From assembly GCA_035649575.1 (NCBI GenBank), contig DASRJH010000297.1, positions 25,438-89,437 of the forward strand: a stretch of 64,000 nucleotides of DNA. The letters run 5' to 3'. The notes beneath the pieces were generated by a model. The model saw only the letters and a list, made by a program, of their open reading frames with translations, was not told the DNA's origin and made no database searches. Every line of letters begins with the position of its first letter. The first letter of the stretch is position 1. This document shows positions 32,773 through 41,822 of this stretch, piece by piece. This DNA comes from DASVAL01 sp035649575 (lineage in GTDB: Bacteria > Planctomycetota > UBA1135 > UBA2386). The position numbers and the translations under genes were made by a program.

Positions 32773-34326
32773 GTGAAACTATCTGTCACGCCGCCTCGGC
32801 ACCGCTTCCTGCGTCGGGTGCACATCGCGGCCGTGCGCGGTCCTTCGACCCCGTTGCTGGACCACGTGTTGCGAGGGATCGAGCAAACGATGCGCGCACA
32901 GGGGCACGCATGGACGACGACGCCCGATGCGGCGACGGATTCCTTCGTCACCACGGCGCGTCTGCACGAGCCCGTGTCCTGGCGCGAAGCGCCGCTGTTC
33001 ACGGGCCGGAAGCGATTCGGCCTCGCCGGCAAGCCGTCGACCTACACGTTCGTGCAGGTGACGCCGCAGCAGCTGCAACAGCTGCTGCGCGAGTTCGACG
33101 CGGCGCTGGCCAGGAGCCCGGTCGATCCCGCGGACTTCGCCTACCCGGGTCTGTCGGAGAACGCGTGGCAGGTGCTGTGCGACCAGGGTTACCGCGGCGG
33201 CGCGATGATGTGCGTGGCGCGGCTGCTGCAGGCGCAGAGCAAGAGCCTGCGCGTCGTCATGATCGTCGGCGCCGACGCGGTGGAGGCTGCCTACCTGTTC
33301 GACCTCGCGGGGGCCTACCCGCGCATCGATGCGCGCTGTCCCGATGGTCTGCTCGCGAACATCGGCGTGCGAATCGCGACCCACCTGAGCACCCACGAGG
33401 TGACGAGCCACCAGGCCGCCGCGGAACCGATTCCGCGCGCGTTGTGGCGCCGGTCCAAAGCCCGCCACGCGATGCTGCGCACTTCGCGTGAGCTCGGCGC
33501 GCGCCAGTTCTTCACGAAGATGGTGCTGATCGCGGATCTGGTCGACGTGCCGTCGATCACAGGCGCCGTGGCACAGCAATACAGCGAGGGGTGCTTCGGC
33601 ACGTGGGATCCCGTGATTGGCGCGCAGATCGTCACCGTGACCGGCAGCAAGCATCCGGTCGTGAAGGCCAGCCTGCTCGAGGACGACCTCGCCGTGATCA
33701 CGGGGGTGAGGAACGACGGCCAAGGTGCCTGCGTGCGCACCGTCGAAGGGCTGCGCAACGATCCCCCTTCGTCCGAGGCGGTCGAGTTCGAGTCGATCGA
33801 CCAACGCCTGCCGCGCCGGCGGCCCGACGCGAGCTTCGGCATCGAAGTCGACGCGCCGGTCGTGCGCAGCAAGCTGCACGGGCATCGCGGCGTCGTCGCC
33901 TACGACCCGCGCACGGTCGAATACGTGCCGCTCGATCCGCCGTTCTTCGACTATCTCGTGTCGTGTTCGACCGAAGCGCAGGCCAGGGGTGTCGCCGACG
34001 CATTCGCGCGCTCGCAGGCGCTGCGCGACCCCGAGGATCCGCGCACGGTCGTGTTCACGATCCTGCCCGGGCACGGCCTGCTGATGGCCGAGAAGTGGGT
34101 GCCCGGCACGCAACCGTTCGACGTGTTGTTGGCGGCCATGGACGAACGCCGCCTCGAGGTGAGCCACGGCGTGCCCCAGGGGCGCATGCACTATGCGCCG
34201 GTCGGCGACCGCATGGTGCTGCAGCTCAGCGAGGGTGTGGTCCGCCTCGGTGATTCGGTCCGCGTCGCCGAAGTGCGCGACATGGGCTTCCCGGTCGACG
34301 AAGCCATGGACGCCCAGGGTCTGTAG
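32773..34326 (+). CDS. Unrecognised 517-residue protein
   Basis: I do not recognise this family. The protein appears soluble and has no signal peptide. Distinctive parts are QYSEGCFGTWDPVIGAQIVT near residue 274, VVKASLLEDDLAVITGVRND near 296 and RNDPPSSEAVEFESID near 326. Near the end is GVVRLGDSVRVAEVRDM. The composition is even and codon use matches its neighbours, so it is a genuine gene. GTG at 32773 is the start that gives a normal N-terminus. It follows the SDR gene by 33 bp and may share its transcript. Confidence 0.85.
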   Translation: MKLSVTPPRHRFLRRVHIAAVRGPSTPLLDHVLRGIEQTMRAQGHAWTTTPDAATDSFVTTARLHEPVSWREAPLFTGRKRFGLAGKPSTYTFVQVTPQQLQQLLREFDAALARSPVDPADFAYPGLSENAWQVLCDQGYRGGAMMCVARLLQAQSKSLRVVMIVGADAVEAAYLFDLAGAYPRIDARCPDGLLANIGVRIATHLSTHEVTSHQAAAEPIPRALWRRSKARHAMLRTSRELGARQFFTKMVLIADLVDVPSITGAVAQQYSEGCFGTWDPVIGAQIVTVTGSKHPVVKASLLEDDLAVITGVRNDGQGACVRTVEGLRNDPPSSEAVEFESIDQRLPRRRPDASFGIEVDAPVVRSKLHGHRGVVAYDPRTVEYVPLDPPFFDYLVSCSTEAQARGVADAFARSQALRDPEDPRTVVFTILPGHGLLMAEKWVPGTQPFDVLLAAMDERRLEVSHGVPQGRMHYAPVGDRMVLQLSEGVVRLGDSVRVAEVRDMGFPVDEAMDAQGL

Positions 34327-34363
34327 TCTGTCATCGCCGCGACGCGGCCGGACCTCCGGACCT

Positions 34364-35215
34364 TCAGCGCAGCGGCTCCCTGCCCGCGGCCACGAGGGCC
34401 CGTTCGAGATCAGCGGCCGTCGCCGCGGCGAATGGTCCCTCGTCGACGTAGCACCAGCGCCCCCACACCTCGGCGGCTCCGAGCGCGTGCGAGAAGTGCG
34501 GCGCCGGCGTCTCGACGCGGCGCGGGAACACCCAGGCCGTGCCGTCCTGGAGCACGACGTTCCAGGCCGGTGTGAGGCGGGCCTCGGCGAGCTGCAGCAG
34601 CGTCTGGGCTCGCGCCGCCGCGGGGCCGCGTACGCCGAGCAGGCAGAACGGCGCGTCCTTGACCACGAGCTCGGCGGATGGCGGCAGGTCGACGAGATCG
34701 AGCACGCAGCGGCGATCGGGCAAGGCAGCGAGGAACGGCAGGCGTTCGGGCAGCAGGTGCGCGTGGGCGCGCGCGATCGTGGACGCTGCGCCGATGTTGT
34801 TGACGAGCGCGGTGCCGTTGCTGCGGTCGGCCCAGTCGGCCGAAGCACTCCAGAGCGGGAAGTCCGGATCGCGCGCGGGCAGCGTCGTCCAGAGGATGCG
34901 ATGCTCGCGCGCGAACGGGTAGCGGTTCGGCGTGAGCGCGAGGCCGTCGCCGCGCCAGAAGGCCTCGTCGCGCACGATCCGCGCGGCCGGACTGCGGCCG
35001 AACGGCGGCCGATCGGCCCTGGCAACGTCACTGCGCGCCTTGCGGTCCGGCACGAGCACGAGCTCCACCGGCCCGCCGAACACCGTGAGCGTGCGCCTCG
35101 CCGTGGGCCGAAAGGGCACGAGGCTCGGATGGGGGTCGGCGGGCGGGAAGGCCATGAACTTGCGATGTAACGATGAGCCCGTGTTTCGCACAATGGCCGG
35201 CAATTCGGCCAGCAA
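34364..35215 (-). CDS. HIT/GalT-superfamily-like nucleotidyltransferase or hydrolase
   Basis: The 283-residue protein has the layout of HIT-superfamily phosphorylases: NRYPFAREHRILWTTLPARD near residue 95 matches the F-P-F-x-x-H-x-L strand, and ASTIARAHAHLLPERLPF near residue 145 places His-x-His in the active strand. This resembles the diadenosine tetraphosphate phosphorylase/DUF4922 group. The usual third His is not clear. The true start may be the ATG at 35155 (MAFPPADPH), where the conserved part begins. Confidence 0.55.
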   Translation of the reverse strand: MLAELPAIVRNTGSSLHRKFMAFPPADPHPSLVPFRPTARRTLTVFGGPVELVLVPDRKARSDVARADRPPFGRSPAARIVRDEAFWRGDGLALTPNRYPFAREHRILWTTLPARDPDFPLWSASADWADRSNGTALVNNIGAASTIARAHAHLLPERLPFLAALPDRRCVLDLVDLPPSAELVVKDAPFCLLGVRGPAAARAQTLLQLAEARLTPAWNVVLQDGTAWVFPRRVETPAPHFSHALGAAEVWGRWCYVDEGPFAAATAADLERALVAAGREPLR

Positions 35216-35331
35216 TGCGGCCGGCGCGAGGGTGCCAAGACCTTTGCCCCGCTGCCAACCTGCCGCTACCTTTCGACGCCGCGCGGGTGCACTGACCCCG
35301 CATCACCCCCTCGAGTCCCCGGTAGGCCGTT

Positions 35332-36264
35332 TTGCGCATCGTTTTCTTCGGCAGCAGTGACTTCGCGATTCCCTCGCTGAAGGCTCTCAAGGAAGGCGGT
35401 TTTGCACCGGACCTCGTCGTGAGCAAGCCGGATGCTCCGCGCGGCCGCGGTCGCAAGATCTACGACAGCGAGGTGAAACTGGCGGCCCAGGAGCTGGGTC
35501 TGCCGTGCCAGCAACCCGCGGATCCGCACGCGCCCGAGTTCCTGGCCGAGCTGCGCAAGCTGAAGCCCGACATCGGCGTCGTCGTGAGCTACGGCGTGAT
35601 CCTGAATCCCGAGCTGCTGCAGCTGCCGCCGAAGAAGCTCATCAATGCACACGCGTCGCTGCTGCCGCACTACCGCGGCGCGGCTCCGATCCAGCGCGCG
35701 ATCCGCGACGGTTGCACGGACACCGGCGTCACGATCATTCGCCTCGTCGAGCAGCTCGACGCCGGCGACATCCTGCTCCAGAAGCCCACGCCGATCGGCA
35801 AACGCGAGACCAGCGGCGAACTGCGCACACGCCTCGCCGAACTGTCGGGGCAGGCGTTGTTGGAGGCGCTCGCTCTGATCGGCAAGGGCAAGGACACCTA
35901 CACGCCGCAGGACCACACCAAGGCGACCTACGCGCCGAAGGTCGAGAAGGAACACGGTCTCATCAACTGGAAGCTGCCGGCGATCGAAGTCGACCTGCTC
36001 GTGCGCGCCATGACGCCCAAGCCCGGCGCGCAGACACGCCTCGGCAACAAGCGGTTCATCGTCATGGAGGGCATCGTCGAGAAGGACCTCTACGGCATGG
36101 GCATTCCGGGCGGACTGCAGTCGTCCGGCGAAGAGGGGATCCGCGTCTGCACGGGCAAGGACCTCTACCGCATCACGCGCATCAAGCCCGACAATGGCCG
36201 CAACATGACGGCCGGCGAGTTCGTGCGCGGACACCACATCGCACCCGACGCGAGGTTCGGCTGA
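35332..36264 (+). CDS. fmt: Methionyl-tRNA formyltransferase
   Basis: The 310-residue enzyme formylates Met-tRNAfMet with 10-formyl-THF for translation initiation. HASLLPHYRGAAPIQRAI near residue 106 is the signature with the catalytic His, and DAGDILLQ near 140 contains the conserved Asp. The C-terminal tRNA-binding OB part ends at GHHIAPDARFG. The start is a TTG at 35332, supported by MRIVFFGSSDFAIPSL matching the family N-terminus. No def gene is adjacent. It is divergent from the HIT-like gene. Confidence 0.95.
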   Translation: MRIVFFGSSDFAIPSLKALKEGGFAPDLVVSKPDAPRGRGRKIYDSEVKLAAQELGLPCQQPADPHAPEFLAELRKLKPDIGVVVSYGVILNPELLQLPPKKLINAHASLLPHYRGAAPIQRAIRDGCTDTGVTIIRLVEQLDAGDILLQKPTPIGKRETSGELRTRLAELSGQALLEALALIGKGKDTYTPQDHTKATYAPKVEKEHGLINWKLPAIEVDLLVRAMTPKPGAQTRLGNKRFIVMEGIVEKDLYGMGIPGGLQSSGEEGIRVCTGKDLYRITRIKPDNGRNMTAGEFVRGHHIAPDARFG

Positions 36265-36280
36265 GCGGAGGCACATCGCG

Positions 36281-37114
36281 ATGCTGCTCGGCTATCACAG
36301 CAACAGCCTGCAGAACCACCGGTTCGACGATGCGATCGCGCTGCTGGCGCGGCATGGCTACCAGGGGATCGCGATCACGCCGGACACCTGCCACCTCGAT
36401 CCGGACCGCACCAGCGACCGCGAGCTCGACGAGGTCGCGCGCCGGCTGCGCGACCTCGGGCTGTTGCCCGTGATGGAGACGGGCGCCCGGTTCCTGCTCG
36501 ACGCCGCGCAGAAGCACGAACCGACGCTGATGGCGAGAGAGCCAAAGGCCCGGCAGCGGCGGCTCGACTTCTACAGCCGCGTGGCGGCGATGGGCCACCG
36601 GCTGGGCGCGCGCGTCGTGTCGTTCTGGACCGGCATCGACCAGAAGCCTGGACCCGAAAGCGGTCCGTGGATGCTCGAGGGGATCCGCGAGGCCTGCCGG
36701 CGCATCCGCGGCGAAGGCCTCGAGCCGTCGCTCGAACCGGAACCAGGCATGGCCGTCGAAACCGTCGCCGACTGGCACCGCGTGCGCGGAGCCCTCGGCG
36801 TCGCGGCCCCGGCCCTGACCCTCGACATCGGCCATCTTTACGCAGTGTGGGAAGGGGATCCCGCAGCCCTCGTCGCGACAGTTGTGCCGTTTCTGGCTCA
36901 GGTCCACCTCGAGGACATGCGGCGCGGCCGGCACGAACACTTGCTGCCCGGGACCGGGGACGTCGACTTCGAAGGCGTTCTAACAGCGCTCTCGCAAGGT
37001 CATTACGGTGGCCCGGTATGCTTCGAGCTGTCGCGCTCGAGCCACTGTGCCCCGACGGCGGTAGCGACCTGCCGCGAGCTGTGGCAGCGATGCGTCCGGG
37101 ATCCGGGTCGTTGA
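36281..37114 (+). CDS. Xylose-isomerase-like TIM-barrel protein (sugar phosphate isomerase/epimerase family)
   Basis: The 277-residue protein fits the AP endonuclease 2/xylose isomerase-like family: GYHSNSLQNHRFDDAIALLA at the start, TGARFLLD near residue 66, EPEPGMAVET near 153, LDIGHLYAVWEGDP near 182 and VHLEDMRRGRHEHLLPGTGD near 212. These supply Glu, Asp and His metal ligands. Substrates in this family vary, so I do not assign one. It follows fmt by 16 bp. Confidence 0.82.
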   Translation: MLLGYHSNSLQNHRFDDAIALLARHGYQGIAITPDTCHLDPDRTSDRELDEVARRLRDLGLLPVMETGARFLLDAAQKHEPTLMAREPKARQRRLDFYSRVAAMGHRLGARVVSFWTGIDQKPGPESGPWMLEGIREACRRIRGEGLEPSLEPEPGMAVETVADWHRVRGALGVAAPALTLDIGHLYAVWEGDPAALVATVVPFLAQVHLEDMRRGRHEHLLPGTGDVDFEGVLTALSQGHYGGPVCFELSRSSHCAPTAVATCRELWQRCVRDPGR

Positions 37115-37187
37115 CCCTCGTCTCAAGACTTCTACTCTACGCGGTCGAAAGGTTGTCCTCTCACTTGCAAGCCCCCCCATCCCAGCG

Positions 37188-37547
37188 ATGAGAGACTGCC
37201 CAACGCCCGGAGGCTCTGCCCCGCCTCCCCTGATTACGCACCGGATCGGTGGCGAGGTCTGTCTTCTTCGGCAGCGCACGTTCTTTCACAAATGCCACCG
37301 CTGCATCTACCGCGGTCACGCCGCCGACTGGGAGCCCGAAGCGGTGCCGTTGGCGCCGATCGCAGTGCGGGTGGATGAAGAACAGGTTGTCGCGGCAGTG
37401 AAGACCGTCGCGATTCCGCACCCGAACGGAGTCAAGAAGCCTGGCGGAGGCAAATCGCGCCCGCGGGCCAAGCGTAGCCGCCAGTCCGGCAGCGCCGTGC
37501 CGGAGGCAACGGCCATCTCGCTGCGTGGCGCCGGCCCCGCCGGCTAG
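37188..37547 (+). CDS. Small basic protein with a CHRC motif
   Basis: This 119-residue protein has FFHKCHRCIYRG at about residues 32-43, which could be half of a zinc site with an upstream Cys, and then a basic Pro/Lys/Arg-rich tail. Codon choice is weaker than in its neighbours but still GC-biased at third positions. The stop TAG shares the palindrome CTAG with the opposing HPt gene. Function is unknown and the start is uncertain. Confidence 0.5.
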   Translation: MRDCPTPGGSAPPPLITHRIGGEVCLLRQRTFFHKCHRCIYRGHAADWEPEAVPLAPIAVRVDEEQVVAAVKTVAIPHPNGVKKPGGGKSRPRAKRSRQSGSAVPEATAISLRGAGPAG

Positions 37548-37906
37548 GACGTGTAGTTGGCGTGCAGCTCGCGTAGGGCTGTTTCGGCCTGGGCGAAGCG
37601 CTGGGCGATCTCGACCGCCAGCTTGCGCGACTCTTCGAGCCGGTGGTAGCGGGTCGCAGATTGCATCTTCTCGCAGCTGTCTTGCAGCAGCTTGGCGCCG
37701 AGGTTCCCCGACGAACCCTTCAGCGAGTGGGCCGCACGCTCCATCTTGCCGAAGTCGCCGACCGCGAGCCCCTCGGTGATGGCCTGGATCTTCGCCGGAC
37801 CGTCGTCGAGGAACATCAGGATCAGGTCCAGCAGCAGTTCGGGGTCGCCGTCGTCGGAAAACGACAGCAACTCCTCGACGACGCTCATGTCCAGAACTGG
37901 GTCCAT
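37544..37906 (-). CDS. HPt-domain phosphotransfer protein
   Basis: The 120-residue protein is almost only an HPt four-helix bundle. AAHSLKGSSGNLGA near residue 58 contains the phospho-accepting His and following Lys-Gly, and LLLDLILMFLDDGPAKIQAI precedes it. HPt proteins relay phosphate between response regulators and histidine kinases. No kinase or receiver gene is adjacent, so its partners lie elsewhere. It could also be an inhibitory or docking module. Confidence 0.88.
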   Translation of the reverse strand: MDPVLDMSVVEELLSFSDDGDPELLLDLILMFLDDGPAKIQAITEGLAVGDFGKMERAAHSLKGSSGNLGAKLLQDSCEKMQSATRYHRLEESRKLAVEIAQRFAQAETALRELHANYTS

Positions 37907-37969
37907 CCTCCTCCCGGTGCTGGCCCTGATCGGATCTTCACAAATCCGACTTGATGCAGAGGTTAGGTC

Positions 37970-39199
37970 TCATGGTGAGGCAGCCCGCCTGACCTCGTCG
38001 TCGGTCAAGAGACGCTTGCTCGACTTGCCGGCGGCAAGGACGCGTTGGACCCTTTCCTCGGTGGCCTCGATCCCCAGGCGCTCGAGCACGAAAGCGGCGT
38101 TGGACTTGCCCGCCATCGGGCCGACCGCAATCTGCTGCTTGAGACCCACGAGGTGCGCCGGCACGCCGGAATACACGGAGTCGGCGAGCTCGGTGTCGCC
38201 TTTCTTGAAGGCCTTGATGACGGCCGCGGCGTGCACGCCGGTTCCCGTCTCGAAAGCGTCGGTGCCGAGCACGGGGTAGTTGTGGGGGATCGACACGTCG
38301 AGAGCCCTGGCCGCGGCGGCGACGTACTCGGGCAGCGTGCGCAGGTCGTTGTCGATCCAGCCGAGCAGGCGGCAGTTGACGAGCAGCAGATCCATGGGCG
38401 CATTACCCGCCCGTTCGCCGACGCCGAGCGCGGTGCCGTGCACGCGGTCGGCCCCGGCTTCGATCGCCGCGAGGCAGTTCGCGATGCCGAGGTCGCGGTC
38501 GCGGTGCCCGTGCCAGTCGACGCCGAGCGTCTTGTCGTGCTGGTCGGCCAGCTCGCGCACGAAGCGAACGACCGCGCGCGTGCCTTGCGGAGTCGCGTGG
38601 CCGACCGTGTCGCAGACGCACAGACGCCGCGCACCCAACTCGATGGCCTCGCTGTAGAGCGCGCGGACCGTCTCGGGCTGCGCGCGCGTGGTGTCTTCGG
38701 TCACATACATGACCGGCAGCTTGTGCTGGCGCGCGAACGACAGCGCCGTTCGCGTGTGCTGCAGCAGCAGATCCAGGGTCCAGTCCTCCGCGTACTGGCG
38801 GATGTAGCTGCTGCCGATGAAAGCGCAGACCTCGATCGGGATGCCCGCGCGCTGCGTCATCTCGACGACAGGCTCGATGTCGCTGACCACGGTTCGGCAG
38901 GCGACGTTTGCGCCGATGCGCAGTCGCCGGTCGGCGATGTGCTTGGCGAGCAGGAAGATGTCCTCGCGCGGACGCCCGCCGGCGCCCGGCAGGCCGACGT
39001 TCGCGGTGTGGATGCCGAGCCGGTCCATGCGCTCGATCAGGTCGATCTTCTGGTCCAGCCGCGGGTCGCTGACGGCCGGGGACTGCAGGCCGTCGCGCAG
39101 CGTTTCGTCGTCGAACTTCAGGGGGCGGGTCGGGCGGAACCCGCCGCCGGTCTGGTTCCAGTCGTGGATGAGATCCGCGGTGCGCATCATGCGTGACAT
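37970..39199 (-). CDS. 2-isopropylmalate synthase-like DRE-TIM metallolyase
   Basis: The 409-residue protein has the LeuA/HMGL signature DDETLRDGLQSP near residue 30, DTVGHATPQGTRAVVRFV near residue 199, and the metal-binding DWHGHRDRDLGIANCLAAIE near residue 227 followed by GERAGNAPMDLL. The family condenses acetyl-CoA with 2-oxo acids. The LeuA regulatory domain (about 120 residues) is absent, so it may be citramalate or homocitrate synthase-like. The start is placed at the ATG at 39199. It is divergent from lysC. Confidence 0.82.
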   Translation of the reverse strand: MSRMMRTADLIHDWNQTGGGFRPTRPLKFDDETLRDGLQSPAVSDPRLDQKIDLIERMDRLGIHTANVGLPGAGGRPREDIFLLAKHIADRRLRIGANVACRTVVSDIEPVVEMTQRAGIPIEVCAFIGSSYIRQYAEDWTLDLLLQHTRTALSFARQHKLPVMYVTEDTTRAQPETVRALYSEAIELGARRLCVCDTVGHATPQGTRAVVRFVRELADQHDKTLGVDWHGHRDRDLGIANCLAAIEAGADRVHGTALGVGERAGNAPMDLLLVNCRLLGWIDNDLRTLPEYVAAAARALDVSIPHNYPVLGTDAFETGTGVHAAAVIKAFKKGDTELADSVYSGVPAHLVGLKQQIAVGPMAGKSNAAFVLERLGIEATEERVQRVLAAGKSSKRLLTDDEVRRAASP

Positions 39200-39270
39200 T
39201 ATGCACCGGGTAGGCGCCGCCGCAGCCCTGGCTTCTCGACGCTGGCGGGCGATCACTGCATGATCGGGGC

Positions 39271-40581
39271 GTGATCGTGATGAAGTTCGGTGGCACCTCC
39301 GTCGGCGACGCGGGGTCGATCCACCAGGTCGTGCAAATCGTCCGCCGCCACAGAGACCACAGACCCGTCGTGGTCGTGTCGGCCCATGCCGGTGTCACCG
39401 ACGCGTTGCTGGCGCTGGCGCAGCGCGCAGCGACCGGCGACGCCGACACGAGCTGGATCGCAGAACGGCACCGCGTGATCCTGCGCGAGCTCGACCTGCC
39501 GCAGGGCCTGCTCGATCCGCTGCTCGGCGAGCTGCAGGATCTCGCGCGCGGCCTTCGTCTCGTCGGCCAGACGAGTCCACGCGCGCAGGATCGCATCGCG
39601 AGCTTCGGCGAGCGCTGCTGCGCTCGCACGGTCGCGGCCGCACTGCGGCAAATCGGCGTGCCGGCCACGGCCGTCGATGCGTTCGCTGCTGGCCTGCGCA
39701 CCGACAGTGCGTTCGGTCGCGCGCGTCCGCTCCCCGACGACGGGCGCATCGCGGCGTTCCTCGAGGCGGTCGAAGGAGTGCCCGTGGTGACGGGCTTCAT
39801 CGGCGCCGACGAGCAAGGCAACATCACCACGCTCGGCAGGAACGGCAGCGACTATTCGGCGGCGTTGTTCGGTGTCGCGGTGGCCGCATCCGAGATCCAG
39901 ATCTGGAAGGACGTCGACGGCATCCGCACGGCGGACCCTCGCCTCGTGCCGCGCGCGAAGCCGATCCGCGCGCTGAGCTTCGAAGTCGTCTGCGAGCTCG
40001 CGGCGCTCGGCAGCAAGGTGCTGCACCCGGCGGCGATGCTGCCGGCGATGCGATGTGGTATTCCGCTGCGCGTGCGCAACACCCAGGACCCCGATGCCGA
40101 AGGCACGAAGATCGAGGCGACCGCGCGCGTCGAGCAGCCCGCGGTGCACGCGATCTCGCATCGCGGCTCGGTCGCGCTGGTCACGGTGACGTCGCTGCGC
40201 CTCGTGCCGGCACACGCGTTCCTCGCGCGCGTGTTCGCCGAGCTGTCGGAGTTGCAGTGCGACGTCGGCCCCGTCGCGGTGTCGGAAGCTGCCGTGACGT
40301 TCGCGCTCGAACGCGGCGTTCTGGCCACGGCCCGCGCGCGGCTCCAGGCCATCGGCGATGTGACCAGCGAAGACGACCAGGCCGTCGTCGGCGTGGTCGG
40401 CGACGCGCACGCGATCGAAGCCCCCGCCGCCGCGAAGGCACTCGCGACGTTGGCCGCCGCGGGCATCGTGGTGCGATGCGCCGGCCAGGGCGCGCATGCG
40501 AGCACCGTGGCGCTCGTCGTTGCCGCTGCGGACCTCGCGCGCACGGTCGCGCTGCTCCACGAACGGTTCTTTCCCGCGTGA
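39271..40581 (+). CDS. lysC: Aspartate kinase
   Basis: The 436-residue enzyme phosphorylates aspartate at the entry to Lys, Met and Thr synthesis. KFGGTSVGD at residues 5-13 is the kinase N-motif, TGFIGADEQGNITTLGRNGSD near 172 the substrate loop, and WKDVDGIRTADPRLVPRA near 212 the nucleotide region. Two ACT-type regulatory segments follow from about residue 300, so end-product inhibition is likely. It has no fused homoserine dehydrogenase. The stop shares GTGA with lepB. Confidence 0.93.
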   Translation: MIVMKFGGTSVGDAGSIHQVVQIVRRHRDHRPVVVVSAHAGVTDALLALAQRAATGDADTSWIAERHRVILRELDLPQGLLDPLLGELQDLARGLRLVGQTSPRAQDRIASFGERCCARTVAAALRQIGVPATAVDAFAAGLRTDSAFGRARPLPDDGRIAAFLEAVEGVPVVTGFIGADEQGNITTLGRNGSDYSAALFGVAVAASEIQIWKDVDGIRTADPRLVPRAKPIRALSFEVVCELAALGSKVLHPAAMLPAMRCGIPLRVRNTQDPDAEGTKIEATARVEQPAVHAISHRGSVALVTVTSLRLVPAHAFLARVFAELSELQCDVGPVAVSEAAVTFALERGVLATARARLQAIGDVTSEDDQAVVGVVGDAHAIEAPAAAKALATLAAAGIVVRCAGQGAHASTVALVVAAADLARTVALLHERFFPA

Positions 40582-41822
40582 CGTCTGGCATGGCCTGGCA
40601 TCGCGAGTTCCGGACGTTGGCGCGCGACGCGGTCGCTGTCGCGGCCATCGCCGTGCTCACGGTCCAGGCGCTGCGGCGGTGGTGCGGGGATCGCTACCTC
40701 GTGGACTCGGGCAGCATGCAGCCCGTGCTCTACGGCGATCCGAACGCCGGTGACGTCGTCTTCGTCGACAAGCTCGCGAGTGCCGAGGCGCGCAGGCGCC
40801 ACGATCTCGTGGTCGTCGAACACCCGGACAAGCCCGGCCAACAACTCGTCAAGCGCATCGCCGCGCGGGGCGACGACGCCGACGCGCGCTGCATCGACAT
40901 CAAGAGGGGCGACATCTGGCTCGGCCCCGACCGGCAGCGTCTGCAGCGCGAGACGAAGGATCCGTTGCTCGCGCGTTCGATGCGCGTGCGGTGGGCCAGC
41001 TTTCGGCCCGGCATGGACTCGAAGCTGCTCGACCTGCGCGCTGCGGTCGTCGAGGACTCGATGCTGCGCCTCCCAGCCGTGAGCTCGTCTGCCGTGGACA
41101 CGCGTGTGATCTTCGGCGAGAAGGCGCGCAGTCAGCGGCGCCTCGGTCCATCGCGCGTCGTGCCGACGGGCTTCGTCGGCAACGACAAACCCGTCGATGC
41201 GACCTACATCGACGCGTTGGGTGTGCGCGGCGCCGTCGGCGAGGACGTGGGCGTGACCGATTGTGGCATGGAGCTCGAAGTGCTCGATCCGACCGAGCTG
41301 CTGTGCTCGATCGACGTAAACGACGAGGTCCTCACGTTCCACTGGCAGCCGGGCGGTTGCCTCGAGCTCTGGCGCAACGGCGAGACCGTCGAAGGCACGC
41401 GGCTGCCGCCGACGCCGAAGGGCGCGCACCGGATCGAATACGGTCTGCTCGACGACCGCGCGTTCTTCGTGGTCGACGGGCGTGCCGATGCGATGTTGGT
41501 GTTCGCACGCCGTTCCGATTGGTTGCCGGTAGTCGACCCGGGCTCGGGCTGGGCCCCGCGGTGTTTCGTGCACATCGGCGTCGTCGGCGACCGGCCGTTG
41601 TGCATCACCTCGCTGCACGTCTTCCGCGACACCTTCGCCGTGCGCGAGCCGCTGGCCGTGCTGCCGTGCACGCTGGAGCCCGGCCAGTGGTTCCTGCTCG
41701 GCGACAGCCCCTTCGACAGTCGCGACAGCCGTCACTTCGGACCGGTGTCGGCGTCGAAGTTCCTCGGTCTGCCGCGCGTGGTCCTGGGGCCCTGGCCGCG
41801 TTGCCGATGGCTGTGCCCGTGA
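40578..41822 (+). CDS. lepB: Signal peptidase I with a large insertion
   Basis: The 414-residue membrane protease removes signal peptides. One membrane segment (about 12-31) precedes VDSGSMQPVLYGD, whose Ser46 is the nucleophile. QQLVKRIAARGDD supplies the general-base Lys92, and LLGDSPFDSRDSRHFGPV near residue 373 is box E. Between about residue 140 and 370 lies an insertion of about 230 residues with a beta-rich, possibly concanavalin-like composition. Typical bacterial type I enzymes are 170-330 residues. It is coupled on both sides by GTGA overlaps. Confidence 0.88.
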   Translation: MTSGMAWHREFRTLARDAVAVAAIAVLTVQALRRWCGDRYLVDSGSMQPVLYGDPNAGDVVFVDKLASAEARRRHDLVVVEHPDKPGQQLVKRIAARGDDADARCIDIKRGDIWLGPDRQRLQRETKDPLLARSMRVRWASFRPGMDSKLLDLRAAVVEDSMLRLPAVSSSAVDTRVIFGEKARSQRRLGPSRVVPTGFVGNDKPVDATYIDALGVRGAVGEDVGVTDCGMELEVLDPTELLCSIDVNDEVLTFHWQPGGCLELWRNGETVEGTRLPPTPKGAHRIEYGLLDDRAFFVVDGRADAMLVFARRSDWLPVVDPGSGWAPRCFVHIGVVGDRPLCITSLHVFRDTFAVREPLAVLPCTLEPGQWFLLGDSPFDSRDSRHFGPVSASKFLGLPRVVLGPWPRCRWLCP

